DNA of 64,000 nt from Paramoeba atlantica (Eukaryota > Discosea), in contig CDRNVI010000053.1 in the NCBI GenBank assembly GCA_977017575.1, forward strand, positions 620,001 to 684,000, in the 5' to 3' direction. The notes under the pieces are model-generated. The model had not been told where the DNA came from. It searched no databases and saw only the letters and a program-made list of their open reading frames with translations. Position 1 is the first letter of the stretch. The number at the start of each line of letters is the position of its first letter. The translations under genes and the position numbers were made by a program. Of the stretch, positions 20,372 through 30,726 are shown piece after piece.

Positions 20372-20438
20372 TATTAAGCTTGATGTATGTAGGAGGCATC
20401 TTTTTTGTGCGTAAAAATTGTTAAACTTATTGGTTCAC
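20372..20438. other. 3' flank of dehydrogenase gene
   Basis: Short AT-rich spacer before the first inverted-repeat element; nothing recognised. Confidence 0.4.
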
Positions 20439-21034
20439 CGGCACTATAAATGTAGGTTGAAAACAAGTAAAATTTGTTTGAACAATCATGCCCAAAAGGA
20501 CTCAGGCAAAAGTTTTTGATCTTTCGTTGATCTCTTTTCTTATTTATTTTTTTGGCTTACTTACCAGACCACACGTTTTTTCGATCAGATGTGCCCCCTA
20601 CCTCTAATGGTAAGACCCCAAAAAACGTCCGAAATATGGGGAGAATACGAAATATGGGGAGAATCGGGTATTTGTACCAAAAGTTGGATTATTCTGGATC
20701 GTTTCGCAATTTTTTCCTTTTTAGTCTCTTCATTAAACGCGGAAGCAGTTCTCAACGCGAAACGGGTAGCCGTGGTGGCTTCCAAGAGGGTTCAAACTGG
20801 ATGGGAGTGTCTGGGAGCGCCTGGGAGCGCACCTTATCCTTTTTACAGGTCACCAATACGAAGTAGACCAATGTAGTATATCCTGGGCGGTCCATTGAGT
20901 ATTCCAAGCATTGAAATATAAGTTGGAACGTCATGAGTATGAGTGGAAACGTTTTAAAAAGTCACGTAAAAGTTTTTTCGAGCGGAAAAAAATCATCAGA
21001 AAAAAATGGATTTTAACCTACATTTATAGTGCCG
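20439..21034. mobile_element. Non-autonomous inverted-repeat element (596 bp)
   Basis: Perfect 20-bp terminal inverted repeats CGGCACTATAAATGTAGGTT (20,439-20,458; reverse complement at 21,015-21,034). No transposase frame inside. Positions about 20,560-20,770 match the right arm of the foldback element at 59,858-60,446: both share the TCTATTGGTAAG-like block followed by GATC...TTTTCTTTTTAG and CTCTTCATTAAACGCGG with AACGCGAA. It also holds a doubled GAAATATGGGGAGAAT and a doubled CTGGGAGCGC. No clear target-site duplication was found, so the superfamily is unknown. Confidence 0.7.
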
Positions 21035-21136
21035 ATTACCCAACTTATTTTATGTGACTTACTCTATTGATTATTCAGCACGCACTTCGCGTTACATATT
21101 CGTCCACTGTATGTAATGTCATAGGCACATGAATTA

Positions 21137-21663
21137 CACCCCCGCCAAAAAGTATTGTTCACAAAAATGGCCGACACAAAAAGTATTGTATTTATTAGTA
21201 TCAACCACTTTTTTGACTTTTGACCAGAAACGCAGGAACCTGAGGCGCGTAGGAAAGCCATTGAAAGATCAGAAACTCGCCGTAAAGAATCATTTGGAAT
21301 GTCGCGGAAAGCTAAGGCAAGATTTGAGCAGGCTCGGAATATGGTTCCTCTCGCGCACTATTTTAGCGTTGAGTAGTTAAAATAATTAAATCACAGTGCC
21401 AGTGCTACAAGAAGTGCCAGTGCTACACTTTTTCCTCGCAAAACCAGTTATTTAGATCTCGTGATAGTTACTAGTATTTTAGTTCTTATGATTCGACCTG
21501 TTTTTTTGCTTCACAGTACTTTACACAGATCCGATATGATAAGTGCAACTTTTTGGAGGTCAGTAGCAGCTCGTGGAAATCAACAAAAAGTATTCTATTT
21601 ATTAGTATCGACCAAAACTTCGTGGTCGATACTAATAAATTACAGTACTTTTTGGCGGGGGGG
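21137..21663. mobile_element. TA-flanked MITE (527 bp), Tc1/mariner-like ends
   Basis: Inverted ends of the form CACCCCCGCCAAAAAGTA (21,137 on) and TACTTTTTGGCGGGGGGG (to 21,663), each next to a TA dinucleotide. The stretch TATTTATTAGTATC occurs near both ends, and at the right it forms a near-perfect hairpin TTATTAGTATCGACC/GGTCGATACTAATAA. No coding capacity that I trust. A doubled GTGCCAGTGCTACA lies near 21,400-21,430. Confidence 0.7.
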
Positions 21664-21788
21664 TATGTTAGTTGTACCATTCTGCCATTGAAATCTTGGA
21701 AAATTTAGTATGTTGGCAAAACATTGCGGACTTCATTTACCGGGTAAAACTAAAATGATCTGATTTCATATTCCATTTTTCGACTACT

Positions 21789-22289
21789 ATGTTCTTTCAA
21801 AGTAAGCAACGTTTAGCTCGTAACTTTGGACGAGATTGGAGCAAAAGGCGGCTCTATTGGACACTTCGAAACAAACTCGAAATTGAAAAATCCTTCAGAG
21901 ATTCGTGGATTCGATGGACCTCTCGTGCCGTACAGCGCTGCGATGAGCCTTTGTGCCACAACATGAGTCAAGCGGAGACCTTGGCTTTTCAGAAGAAAAT
22001 GACATGCTACATGTACAATTTAGAAGGGGTGAGTCACCTCGATTATCTTACTATGCCATGGAGAGACTATGGTCACGGTATATCAGGGGTTCCAGGAACA
22101 GGAGACTGGGTAAGTATGATAAATCTTAATCACTTTACATGGTATCAAATGGTACGCAAGGGCTTCGTATTGGTATATCGTTGTCATGTAAGAGGCCTGG
22201 GGTCCGACCCATACTTACTTAAAGGGGGCTACGAGTACCGATGGAAAAAGTGTATAGATCGAGACGTCGGTCATTACACAAGGGCGTAG
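21789..22289 (+). CDS. Orphan 166-aa protein
   Basis: First ATG at 21,789, TAG stop. The N-terminal third is rich in Arg/Lys/Trp (MFFQSKQRLARNFGRDWSKR..., WTLRNKLEIEKSFRDSWIRW), lacks acidic residues in its first 14 positions and could be a mitochondrial leader. The C-terminal half is aromatic and Gly-rich (MPWRDYGHGISGVPGTGDW). No membrane span. Family not recognised. A GTAAGTAT at 22,109 resembles a splice donor, so the C-terminal half may be intronic; this would change the product. The high Trp/Tyr content and the isolated frame between repeats and an AT palindrome favour a real gene. A small mitochondrial complex subunit is possible but unsupported. Confidence 0.55.
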   Translation: MFFQSKQRLARNFGRDWSKRRLYWTLRNKLEIEKSFRDSWIRWTSRAVQRCDEPLCHNMSQAETLAFQKKMTCYMYNLEGVSHLDYLTMPWRDYGHGISGVPGTGDWVSMINLNHFTWYQMVRKGFVLVYRCHVRGLGSDPYLLKGGYEYRWKKCIDRDVGHYTRA

Positions 22290-22307
22290 CAAAATAGAAA
22301 CATATCA

Positions 22308-22336
22308 TAAATTTATTATAATTTATAATAAATTTA
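22308..22336. repeat. Perfect AT palindrome after orphan gene
   Basis: TAAATTTATTATA, a 3-nt centre, then its exact reverse complement, followed by A10. It lies 19 bp after the TAG of the 166-aa gene. It could mark transcript end formation or simply be AT-rich sequence. Confidence 0.6.
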
Positions 22337-22479
22337 AAAAAAAAATAGTATTTTTCACTGTGGCACACATATTTTTAGTTTTCAAAAAACGCTTTCTGAC
22401 ACGTAATATCATGTACATCGCGTAATATCATAGCACAATAGTTAGAATAGTCTATTATTGATCTGCGTATCTCTCGTTA

Positions 22480-24453
22480 ATGTTTCTGTCATCTCGTTGT
22501 CTCCCGAGCTTGATTTCATCGTTGCCACTTCACGTAATATATGAAATGGAATCGTGTAGTCAGATCATTCCGGAAATAATAAAACTTCCGAAAAGTACAG
22601 ACACGAACCATTCGAGTTCTAGATTGCAGTTATCAGATTCTCTCCCAGACTTTACATCCATTCCTCATCTTTTTCGTTGGCTTCGTGAGCAATTTCTCAA
22701 AAAAGATTTTGAAGCCCCATGGCAAGCTGTCATGCAGAGTATATTCCGCCAGATAAGAAGATATGGTTGTGGAAATAGCTTGAAACACGTCAAGACTCTT
22801 CAAGATGGCAGACACATGTTGCGAACCGCAAATGAATTACAGAAAACCACTTTTTTGGGTCCTGCTGAGGTATTGACATACTCTTTGTCACAACTGCACC
22901 GTCTGAATATGCCGAAATATGTGTTGTCGAACTTTGCCGAGCATATTCAACATTTTTTTTGGGAACATCCAACGTACCGAACGTACCTTCCTCTCTTGCG
23001 AGAGATACTAAAATTTGAATTTTCTCAACAAGATAATCACGTGCTTTGGGGAGATATAATCGATGACGTATGCAAAACCGTTTCTAGCTCCGCAGAGTCT
23101 ACATGTCTAACTTTTTCCGAGGTACTTGAATATGCACAAGTTCTTGCTCGAATGGACATCAGGAATGATCTTCTTTGCTCTATCACCCAAAGGTTTGAAA
23201 ATCTCTTGCCAAGGAACTCAATTTCTAACTCAAACATAAGACTATGCAAGGCTGATTTTGGCTGCTCAAATTATTTGTCGTCTTTGGGAGCAATAACATC
23301 CGACCAAGTATGCGTTTCCACTGCAGAATTTATGATATTACTTCGAATTATTGACAATACTCCCGTCACTACTGAAAAACTCCCTATTTCTCCAGGAAAT
23401 TTGCGTGTGTTGCAAAGTTGTCGCCTTCGACTAACGTCCTATATCTACACATTTCTTCGCACAAGATTTCGAACAGAAACTTGGGCGTTACACAATATGA
23501 TGGAATTAGTGGTTTTAATGGCCAAGGTTCGGAGCCGCGCTTATTTTTCCCCACATGAAACACTGTTGTATTCTGTTATGCAGCGCATACGGCAAAAAAT
23601 ATGCAACCCGGTACACACCTCACAATTTTCGGATGAACAGGTAAGTTATATTACTCCTGAAGTTTGGGCTCAAACTTATAGTGCAGCACAAGAATTTCAT
23701 CAGGTTGATATAGCGGATCATATTATTTCTTGTCGAATTTCGGAACACACATCTCGACTAGTGAATAACCGTGTGCTTGAAACGGTTCTTCGGTCACATC
23801 TACAGGCATTGTATGAGTACAATCATAGCCCTAGTCGTACTTTACGTCTGCCTTCCACTTTCATAAATGACATACGTAAGACGTTGCAACACTGGGTGGA
23901 TTATGATCAACTGTGCGAATTAGCTTTCGACAGTTCAGAAAGTGATGTAAGGTGCAATGAAAAGTGGGCGGTGACATCGTTGGTTCTACCCCTACTATTA
24001 CAAAGCGGGAATCTTAATCGAACCTTATACAGCGATATTACGAGGCGGTTGCACTCTTTGTTAACATATGTAAGTTGTCATTCCGGTTGTGAAAAAGGCT
24101 CTTCAAATTCCGATAAATTTGCTTCCAAGACAATAGAAGAAAATATACTTACGAATTCTAGGCTTCTCTTATCGAACGAGGAGCTTGCTTTTTTTCTGCA
24201 CACAATTTTGCACTTTAATGAAGGAACAACTCCTGTTTTTTTGCATCAAAAACGAGAAGTTGTTTTGTCTTATCCTCAGCGTATGCTAGTGTCTCTTGTG
24301 TGCGATAAGCTCATAGAAAATAAATCTGAACGGCTTTCCAGCATGGCGAAAAGTGTATTGGTTAAATGCACAGAATCTTCTTGTCTCATTAACAAAAGAT
24401 TGGAAGCCTTGTTTATGAAACCCATTCGTCGCGCACTGAGAGTTAGTACATAA
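22480..24453 (+). CDS. Unrecognised 657-aa helical protein
   Basis: ATG at 22,480; a second in-frame ATG at 22,546 would remove a hydrophobic leader (MFLSSRCLPSLISSLPLHV) that has the look of an organelle presequence. The body is helical throughout, with repeated 30-40-residue units around LxxLxxLxMxxxxL (for example LTYSLSQLHRLNMPKYVLSNF near 130 and TFSEVLEYAQVLARMDIRNDLL near 210). This pattern, one modest helical repeat after another with conserved Leu/Ala and Arg, is seen in organellar RNA-binding solenoids such as FASTK-type and OPR proteins. I see no RAP domain at the C-terminus, so the link is only a hypothesis. It is followed 245 bp later by the coiled-coil gene on the same strand. 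Confidence 0.7.
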   Translation: MFLSSRCLPSLISSLPLHVIYEMESCSQIIPEIIKLPKSTDTNHSSSRLQLSDSLPDFTSIPHLFRWLREQFLKKDFEAPWQAVMQSIFRQIRRYGCGNSLKHVKTLQDGRHMLRTANELQKTTFLGPAEVLTYSLSQLHRLNMPKYVLSNFAEHIQHFFWEHPTYRTYLPLLREILKFEFSQQDNHVLWGDIIDDVCKTVSSSAESTCLTFSEVLEYAQVLARMDIRNDLLCSITQRFENLLPRNSISNSNIRLCKADFGCSNYLSSLGAITSDQVCVSTAEFMILLRIIDNTPVTTEKLPISPGNLRVLQSCRLRLTSYIYTFLRTRFRTETWALHNMMELVVLMAKVRSRAYFSPHETLLYSVMQRIRQKICNPVHTSQFSDEQVSYITPEVWAQTYSAAQEFHQVDIADHIISCRISEHTSRLVNNRVLETVLRSHLQALYEYNHSPSRTLRLPSTFINDIRKTLQHWVDYDQLCELAFDSSESDVRCNEKWAVTSLVLPLLLQSGNLNRTLYSDITRRLHSLLTYVSCHSGCEKGSSNSDKFASKTIEENILTNSRLLLSNEELAFFLHTILHFNEGTTPVFLHQKREVVLSYPQRMLVSLVCDKLIENKSERLSSMAKSVLVKCTESSCLINKRLEALFMKPIRRALRVST

Positions 24454-24698
24454 AAGTTATTTATGTGTACTTATGGGAGGGAGAGTATTTATTTTTTATG
24501 CAAGGTCGGTTTAAGCCCGTTAAGTTGTAATTTCAATTTATTTTGTATTGGAAGAGGGACAAAGTGAGTACCTACAGGTGCTTAGAAGCATTCTGGTCTC
24601 ACATTATACTATCGATATTGCGCATTTTTGATGCAAATGTGCATCTTATTGATGTATTTATATTGAGCATATTATTATTTTTTTGTGGAGTGAGTAAA

Positions 24699-25079
24699 AT
24701 GTCTGGAATTGGTGAACGCACTGAACTTCATCATGTTTATAAACAATGGAGTAACAGGCAGGAAGAACTTAACAATTATTTGACGTGTTTCGTTTCCGAC
24801 TTGCTACAAGAGGTAGCTTCGAACGCAGAAAATGAACTAGTTAATATAAAGTCTTGTGAAAAGAGAATAGAAGCCTCTGCAAGTGAGGTTTCAGAAATAA
24901 TTGAGTGGGCATTAGCTTCCGTTAAGGAAAAAAGAGCTGATCTAAAACCTGATAAAAGTCTTTCACCTATTTTTTTTGTTTCTGACTGCAGGAAGTGTCA
25001 TATTAACTCTACTAGTAAACGGTCTTACCGTGCGTCCGCTCTTGAATTGGATTGGTTCGCAATGTGGGAAAGGTCCTAA
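24699..25079 (+). pseudogene. Chimeric reading frame at duplication junction
   Basis: ATG 24,699 is the start of the coiled-coil gene. About 91 codons match the intact gene at 50,583, then after the junction (24,971/24,972) the frame runs 36 more codons (FFVSDCRKCHIN...) through antiporter sequence in the wrong phase and stops. The product would be a 126-aa truncated coiled-coil head with an unrelated tail. The upstream promoter region of the coiled-coil gene is duplicated with it, so it may be transcribed. If the junction is an assembly error, this frame does not exist. Confidence 0.75.
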
Positions 25080-26952
25080 TTTTGCAGCAGATAGGAAGGA
25101 ATTGCATTACGCCGCACAAGATTTGGTCCGAACATTAGACTTCAAAATTTATGAACTCGGGATGAATGAAATGTTTCAATCAACTAATGTTGGATTCCTT
25201 AGAGATGAAAAGAATCGTCTCCTGAGATCGTTTCATCCCTTACTACACGAAATTCCCGATGTAACAGTATCAAAAGAGTTGGACAGTGCAAGACGTATTT
25301 ACATGAGAGTTTTTGAATCTTTACTTCTTGACCGTGATAACCAATCACTTATTACGTGCGACGCATTCCACATCCTTCTACACGGCGCTCAAAAATCCAT
25401 AGAAGAAAGACGAATTATGGTTCTAGAGGATTTTATCTGGACGCACTCGGGTTTACACGTCTTTTATTATTTACGAAGCTTTATTCAACGATTAGTAAAA
25501 GATCAGCGGGGTTCGAGTCTACCGTCTAGGCTATGGCTTCGATTTCAATTAATTATGGCGTATAGCATGATACTTCCTAAACTTGCACACAACTTTTCAT
25601 TACAGAATTTCATTCACCCACTGGTACGGTCAGGTTTAAAACAAATTGTACGTTCACAACTCAAGAGAGCCGAAATTTTGGTCGATTCTTTTAAATTACA
25701 GCATCCGGAGCTCAGCGTTAAGTTTCATACATTGCTTGCTCATCGATTAATGGTACATACAGCATCAGAGAGGTTGAGGGTACTACAACATCGGGGTACT
25801 ATATCCATAGAAAATTACATAGCAGTGGAAACAGTTTTAAAGAATTTACCAAGGACATGTGGTCTTTGTATGGACGTCACTTATTCGAATATTGGAGCAG
25901 TCTTGCGACAGAACAAGAGCCTTGCATCGTTGTCTGAAGATGAACTTCAAATTTTGGAGGAAGACGCATTTATTCAATGCTGCGAATCCGAATCGCCCAT
26001 TCCATGTATTGCAGGTCAATTGGCTTTTCTAATTAGTGGAAAGGTAAGACATAGCTTTACGGACGTGCAATTGGGTGAAGGAATGGTTTTTGGCGAGTCT
26101 TGCACAAATTTGGCAAAACTTTTTGATTTGGTCCCAACGAATCATATGTATGTTTGCCATTCGGATTCAGTTTTCTTAATTCTCACACGAAAGAAAATAT
26201 GTTCTTTCGCGTCATCCAACAAAATTTTATCAGATTCCTTATTGGCGCTTGAGGCGCTTAAATGTGTTTTACCGTGTTTGTCGCAGTCATCTCCTTCTAT
26301 AAATTGGAATAACGAACAACGATGGCTTGCACTACGGGAAAGTGTTCTTTACAACGTTGGAGATGCGAACTCTTGCCTTCAGTTTGATTTATCGACTGCA
26401 AGTTTCTTTCTCCTTTGCGGAAGAAGTGCTTGTGGGTACTATGCGCATGATGGCACACCGATTGAGATAGTTATGGCAAATCGACATCCGGTGACAGAGC
26501 ATAGTTCAAACTTCGCCGAATTCCTTAATTTCGAGACTTTTCTAACGCTAGAATGGGAGGCAAATTCTCAATTTCTGATTTTCCCTTTGGATCTCAAGCA
26601 AAATCCGTTATGGGGTGTTACAGACTCCCTACGTAAAGTGATATCTGTCCATCAGGATGCACACATGCGCAATCCTTTTTCAGAAGAAAATATGCCGCGC
26701 AGCGAAGATATCTCAGCAGTAGCATCTCTTTTGATGAACAACGAGAATGCAGCTTTAGATAGCGAGATAATCGATCACACAAATTCCTCCGTATTTTGGC
26801 TAGAGATGCGGAACGCACCATCCCGTTTTTGTGACATATGGTATAGTGTAATTGGTATCAAGAACGCGGTACTGGAATTCGTGCGGGGCTGTTTCGTCCA
26901 TGCGGGTCGCTTTGTGACCTACTTACGATCCAATAGGTACTATCATCGATAG
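24976..26952 (+). pseudogene. 5'-truncated SOS1-like Na+/H+ antiporter (copy 2)
   Basis: Reads from GSVILTLLVNGLTVRPLL, which matches the last antiporter transmembrane helix of SOS1 (GIVFLTLIINGSTTQFLL), through a cytosolic helical region (residues about 35-290) to the cyclic-nucleotide-like domain and C-terminus seen at 1-1,068. The ten or so preceding membrane helices are missing, cut away by the duplication breakpoint. The sequence just before, a T-run then TTTCTGACTGCAG, looks like a splice acceptor, so the breakpoint may lie in an intron. First in-frame ATG is 25,162 (residue 63). Not functional as a transporter; it could give a soluble tail if transcribed. Confidence 0.75.
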
Positions 26953-27160
26953 ATAGCAGATACCCCTATAATTCTCACCCCTTTTGTCTTCAGTTCTTCC
27001 CGTTTTGTTAGTCGTCGTGTTTCACTTTACCTCAGAAGTAAATTGTAGAAGCAAACAACTTCATGTGCATTTATCTTGCTTCTTCTTTGTCCTTAACTTA
27101 CACTTTCTTAGTTCTCAATTGATACTCACAAGAGCATCACGTACATGTATTTCTTACCCA

Positions 27161-28498
27161 ATGCTTACCAGTACGTCCCATACAAGAATCTCCGTCGCCT
27201 CTCCTATCCTTCATCCACGAGATGCACAAGTTAGTGACCGTAACTCCGGGAAGATATCGTCTTACACAACTCCGGTCCCATCGGATGCGCAGCTTATTCG
27301 CAAAGAGGAGGAAGGTGGGATGGAGGTAATCATGTATCTACAGTACGTGGGCGGACGCGCGAACGTTTCAGATGTAGAGCAAAATGTTCGTTGGATTGAG
27401 AAGTTCGACTCTTCATGCGGGACACTCTTAAAATTTCTGGAGCAACGTCCTCACATATTTGCGCTCTCTGCTGACAACGAAATGGTTACGGCCATTAGTC
27501 GCAGCATAAATCCAGAGACAACGAAACGTGCCCCGCTTCCCCGAGACAAATCACGACAAAGACAGACTCCTGCAGCTCACGGAAAAGTGGGATCGATGTG
27601 TGTTGCCGCATCGATTGATTTGGAAGAACTTCAACGGAGGTTCAAGCGCCTGGATTATTCTAGTGTTCTTGCAACCAAAGTGCTACATGTTACAAACAGA
27701 GGTCCGACCTCGAACAGTGTTGACTTGCAAGGAAATCAAGACAAGTTTGATCTGTTCGTTTTCTCGTACGGGTCGCTTGTGTGGTGGGGTACTGATATAA
27801 GCTCCTTTCGTATGATTGAAAATGATTTTTTACGGCGAGGTACCGCACTAGAACATGTAATAAAGGATCGATATAGGCAGTCCTGTCTAGAAGATTTGTT
27901 TCCTTTCTGGTGTACATTTGCTGTTGCTTCTGAGGATGATATCATGCAAAACGGGAGATTTCTTGAGGCGCTTCAGCGTGATCACATACTCCTGACGTCC
28001 GACAGTCCTCCTTATAAGCAGGCAATTAGTCATGCACTCGCTCAAAGCGCCAAATTAGATGTCGTCGAACCCATGATACTGGAACTTTTGCGAATATGTA
28101 AACCTCTTCCATTGCAAATTCGTGATCAAGGCCATGCCAATATTTCGCATACACGTGTTAATCAATTAAAAGGGGAGCTTTTCTTATATCGCATGGAGCT
28201 AAGAAGTGATAGCGAGCTGCTGGAAGAACCAGAATTTTTTTGGGAACTTCCATGGTTTAAGCCTGGATTCAAAATGGTGCGTGATGACTATGGTATTGAC
28301 AGTCGCGTAATGCAACTAGATGAGAAACTCTCTGCCGCTCAATTGACGCTTTCAATGATTGGAGAGCAATTTGATGAAGAGCACGGCCGTCGCTTGGAAT
28401 GGATTATCATCGTACTTATTCTTATTGAAGTAGTGATTGCTGTCATTGAACTTCTTTTGGAGGTCGGACTTGGATTTTCGCTACCTTATTCAGCCTAG
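27161..28498 (+). CDS. RMD1/RMND1 family protein, copy 2
   Basis: Same translation as the gene at 1,277-2,614. Here the upstream neighbour is the truncated antiporter rather than the intact one, 208 bp away, so its own promoter, if located in that spacer, is unchanged. Confidence 0.82.
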   Translation: MLTSTSHTRISVASPILHPRDAQVSDRNSGKISSYTTPVPSDAQLIRKEEEGGMEVIMYLQYVGGRANVSDVEQNVRWIEKFDSSCGTLLKFLEQRPHIFALSADNEMVTAISRSINPETTKRAPLPRDKSRQRQTPAAHGKVGSMCVAASIDLEELQRRFKRLDYSSVLATKVLHVTNRGPTSNSVDLQGNQDKFDLFVFSYGSLVWWGTDISSFRMIENDFLRRGTALEHVIKDRYRQSCLEDLFPFWCTFAVASEDDIMQNGRFLEALQRDHILLTSDSPPYKQAISHALAQSAKLDVVEPMILELLRICKPLPLQIRDQGHANISHTRVNQLKGELFLYRMELRSDSELLEEPEFFWELPWFKPGFKMVRDDYGIDSRVMQLDEKLSAAQLTLSMIGEQFDEEHGRRLEWIIIVLILIEVVIAVIELLLEVGLGFSLPYSA

Positions 28499-28698
28499 TT
28501 TTTGCACTCAATAAGCTTCAAGATTCATCGGTATGTACTTTTGATTAATCGTAGGTTTGGACTCACGATCCTGATTTAAGTTTCTGATTCGAATTCATTA
28601 AGAGATTTTTTTTCTCGTAAAATTTGCAAGCAATGTAAGGTACATGTAGGTAAATATTAACAGCATTTTCGTTTCAAGTCATAATTTTATTTTATTAA

Positions 28699-30396
28699 AT
28701 GAAAGGTAAGAAACGAAAAGTACAGGATTTTTCTATTAAAAGGCGTGACGTTGCTCGACGCAAAGCGCAGCGTAGTGTACAGTGCTTCGACGAAAGATCT
28801 CAACGCCAGGCACCTCGAAGATCAGAAATGCTCAATAAATGGAGCAACACTAGTACCCGCTCTTCGCGTTTTCGGTTAAACTCGGCTTCTTTTGAAACAA
28901 CTGATCATTCTGAGGGCAGCCTTCTTGGGCAAAGTTCAGAGCTACAAGACATGCTCCATATTGCGACGGGTCAGAAGCCTCTTGATGAAAATGTCAAAGA
29001 TGTTCGAAGCGTACAAGACTATCAAAATAGACGAAAGAAAAAGCAACAAGATCGAAAGCGAGTAGAGCGAGAAATACACTCCCTTGATCAAGAATGGGAG
29101 CAACTAGCTCCTCTGATGATGCGCAATGAAGAAAAGCACTCGGCTAAACAAACAACATCGGAACATGACAGTGTAGTGCGTAATTTATCCATCGGATCAT
29201 CTAACTTGCCTATTAAGAAGAAAGCGATTTACAGTACATCATACAAAAAACCAACTTCCGCTCAGCAACAATGCCCGCAAAATGAATTACGCGAACAATT
29301 ATTCTGCAAAAACAAGATTCCATCTGAGGAAACTTGCATAGCATATCACACTTTTGTCTCTGGCGTTTTGCAAAGTGCTGCTAGAGTCGAAAAAGACAGC
29401 ATCTCTGAGTCTTACTTTAAAAATGGGGCAAAACTTTTGTCGGAATTTTCTTCTGATGCAGACCTTGCACTACAGCAGCGTAGCGTAGTTATTATACGCG
29501 TATTAGCAAGAGATTGTTTCCCTTTGCGTGCAGCTTGTGTCATAGTTAGTCTAAACATGCTGAATCAAATAAATCAACGTTTTCTACCTTATTCCGCTTC
29601 AATGTGTTCAAATGGCGCCCTGTGCGAGCGCTGTTTCAAGTTGGTTGTATGTAGCCCACAGTACCTAGAATATATGAGAGTTGGACTTCTTTATTGCTCT
29701 CTCTTGCGTCATCTCTATGTGATAGCACTCCAAGAATTTGACGCATTGCTTCCTTTAACACATCATGATGCACTGAGCCATACATCTCCGCTTTGGTCAT
29801 CTCAAAGCATTTCGGAGCCCCTGGTATTCTTGCGCACGTTCTTCATGGCAACTCAATTGTGTGAACAAGCAGAAGGAGGGTATTACAAGAATCAAGAGTG
29901 TGACTTACAATTTCTCTCGCACAAAGGTATTTTTTTGTCTTTTCGTACCTTGGGGCACTCCTTAAATGAGTTCTTTCTTGGAAAAACTGCTTCAGTCTCG
30001 GAAAATCTTTCGAATGCACAGATCGATATGACTTCACACTTACCACATGTATGTACGTCGATTGAAGGAGAGTCCAATTTAAGCTTCATGATCCAACGCC
30101 CCCAAGCACTGGTACAGTATGCTCCTCGCACACAATTCTGTGAAGAATTTGGTTTGAATGAGTCCTGCGAAAAGAGTAAGAAAAAGAGGCTGCGTAAAGG
30201 TATGAAACGGTATCGTCAGGAGCATCGCGTATTAGCGCACCTTACACGAACGACCTACGAGGAGAAACGTCAAATCGAGGAGGATAACCGAGATAAAAAA
30301 TACAAGGAGATTCTTTCTGAGCTTCAACAACAGCAGCATGTACTAAAAACTATCGACTTGCACAAAGCTCTGGCCAAAAAGAAAAAGAATAAATAG
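28699..30396 (+). CDS. Nop14-like protein, copy 2
   Basis: Same 565-aa translation as 2,815-4,512; identification rests on the basic C-terminal helix described there. Confidence 0.55.
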   Translation: MKGKKRKVQDFSIKRRDVARRKAQRSVQCFDERSQRQAPRRSEMLNKWSNTSTRSSRFRLNSASFETTDHSEGSLLGQSSELQDMLHIATGQKPLDENVKDVRSVQDYQNRRKKKQQDRKRVEREIHSLDQEWEQLAPLMMRNEEKHSAKQTTSEHDSVVRNLSIGSSNLPIKKKAIYSTSYKKPTSAQQQCPQNELREQLFCKNKIPSEETCIAYHTFVSGVLQSAARVEKDSISESYFKNGAKLLSEFSSDADLALQQRSVVIIRVLARDCFPLRAACVIVSLNMLNQINQRFLPYSASMCSNGALCERCFKLVVCSPQYLEYMRVGLLYCSLLRHLYVIALQEFDALLPLTHHDALSHTSPLWSSQSISEPLVFLRTFFMATQLCEQAEGGYYKNQECDLQFLSHKGIFLSFRTLGHSLNEFFLGKTASVSENLSNAQIDMTSHLPHVCTSIEGESNLSFMIQRPQALVQYAPRTQFCEEFGLNESCEKSKKKRLRKGMKRYRQEHRVLAHLTRTTYEEKRQIEEDNRDKKYKEILSELQQQQHVLKTIDLHKALAKKKKNK

Positions 30397-30726
30397 TAAT
30401 TCGGTTTTTTTTCTTTGAGACTAGTGATGCGGATTCAAATGGTCGGCGAATGCATCGATCGCCTGGGCTCATGAAGAGGGAAATGTGACATTTCAAATGT
30501 CTTTCATGCAATTTTATGGCTATAATGGCGAAACTAATTTTCTTGTTGGGGGTATCTAAGGCTTGTGAATGCCGTCGAATGTACTCACAAAAAATCACCC
30601 TATAAATTAACATGTAAGCTGCTCGGTTCCTCTTTATATCACAATTGAAATTACCGCTATGGCTTCTTACTGATCCCTCTATTTTTTTACTGGCCTTCCT
30701 ATAAGAATTTTGAAATACTGCTATCA

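Larger units (their letters stand above)
1..24971. repeat. Tandem duplication, copy 1 (5' end outside window)
   Basis: The sequence at position 1 recurs at 25,885, and all later open frames recur 25,884 bp downstream with the same translation, including short spurious frames on both strands. Identity ends after 24,971, where copy 1 continues with a T-run and antiporter sequence while copy 2 continues with the coiled-coil gene. Because copy 2 begins at 24,972, copy 1 should begin about 913 bp before the window. I compared frames and several stretches by eye and saw no difference; I did not align every base. Confidence 0.95.

Noticed and set aside
20552-20876. Two overlapping + frames of 95-104 codons and a minus frame in the first inverted-repeat element
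   Set aside because: They lie in repeat sequence shared with the foldback element and have low-complexity composition; no family.
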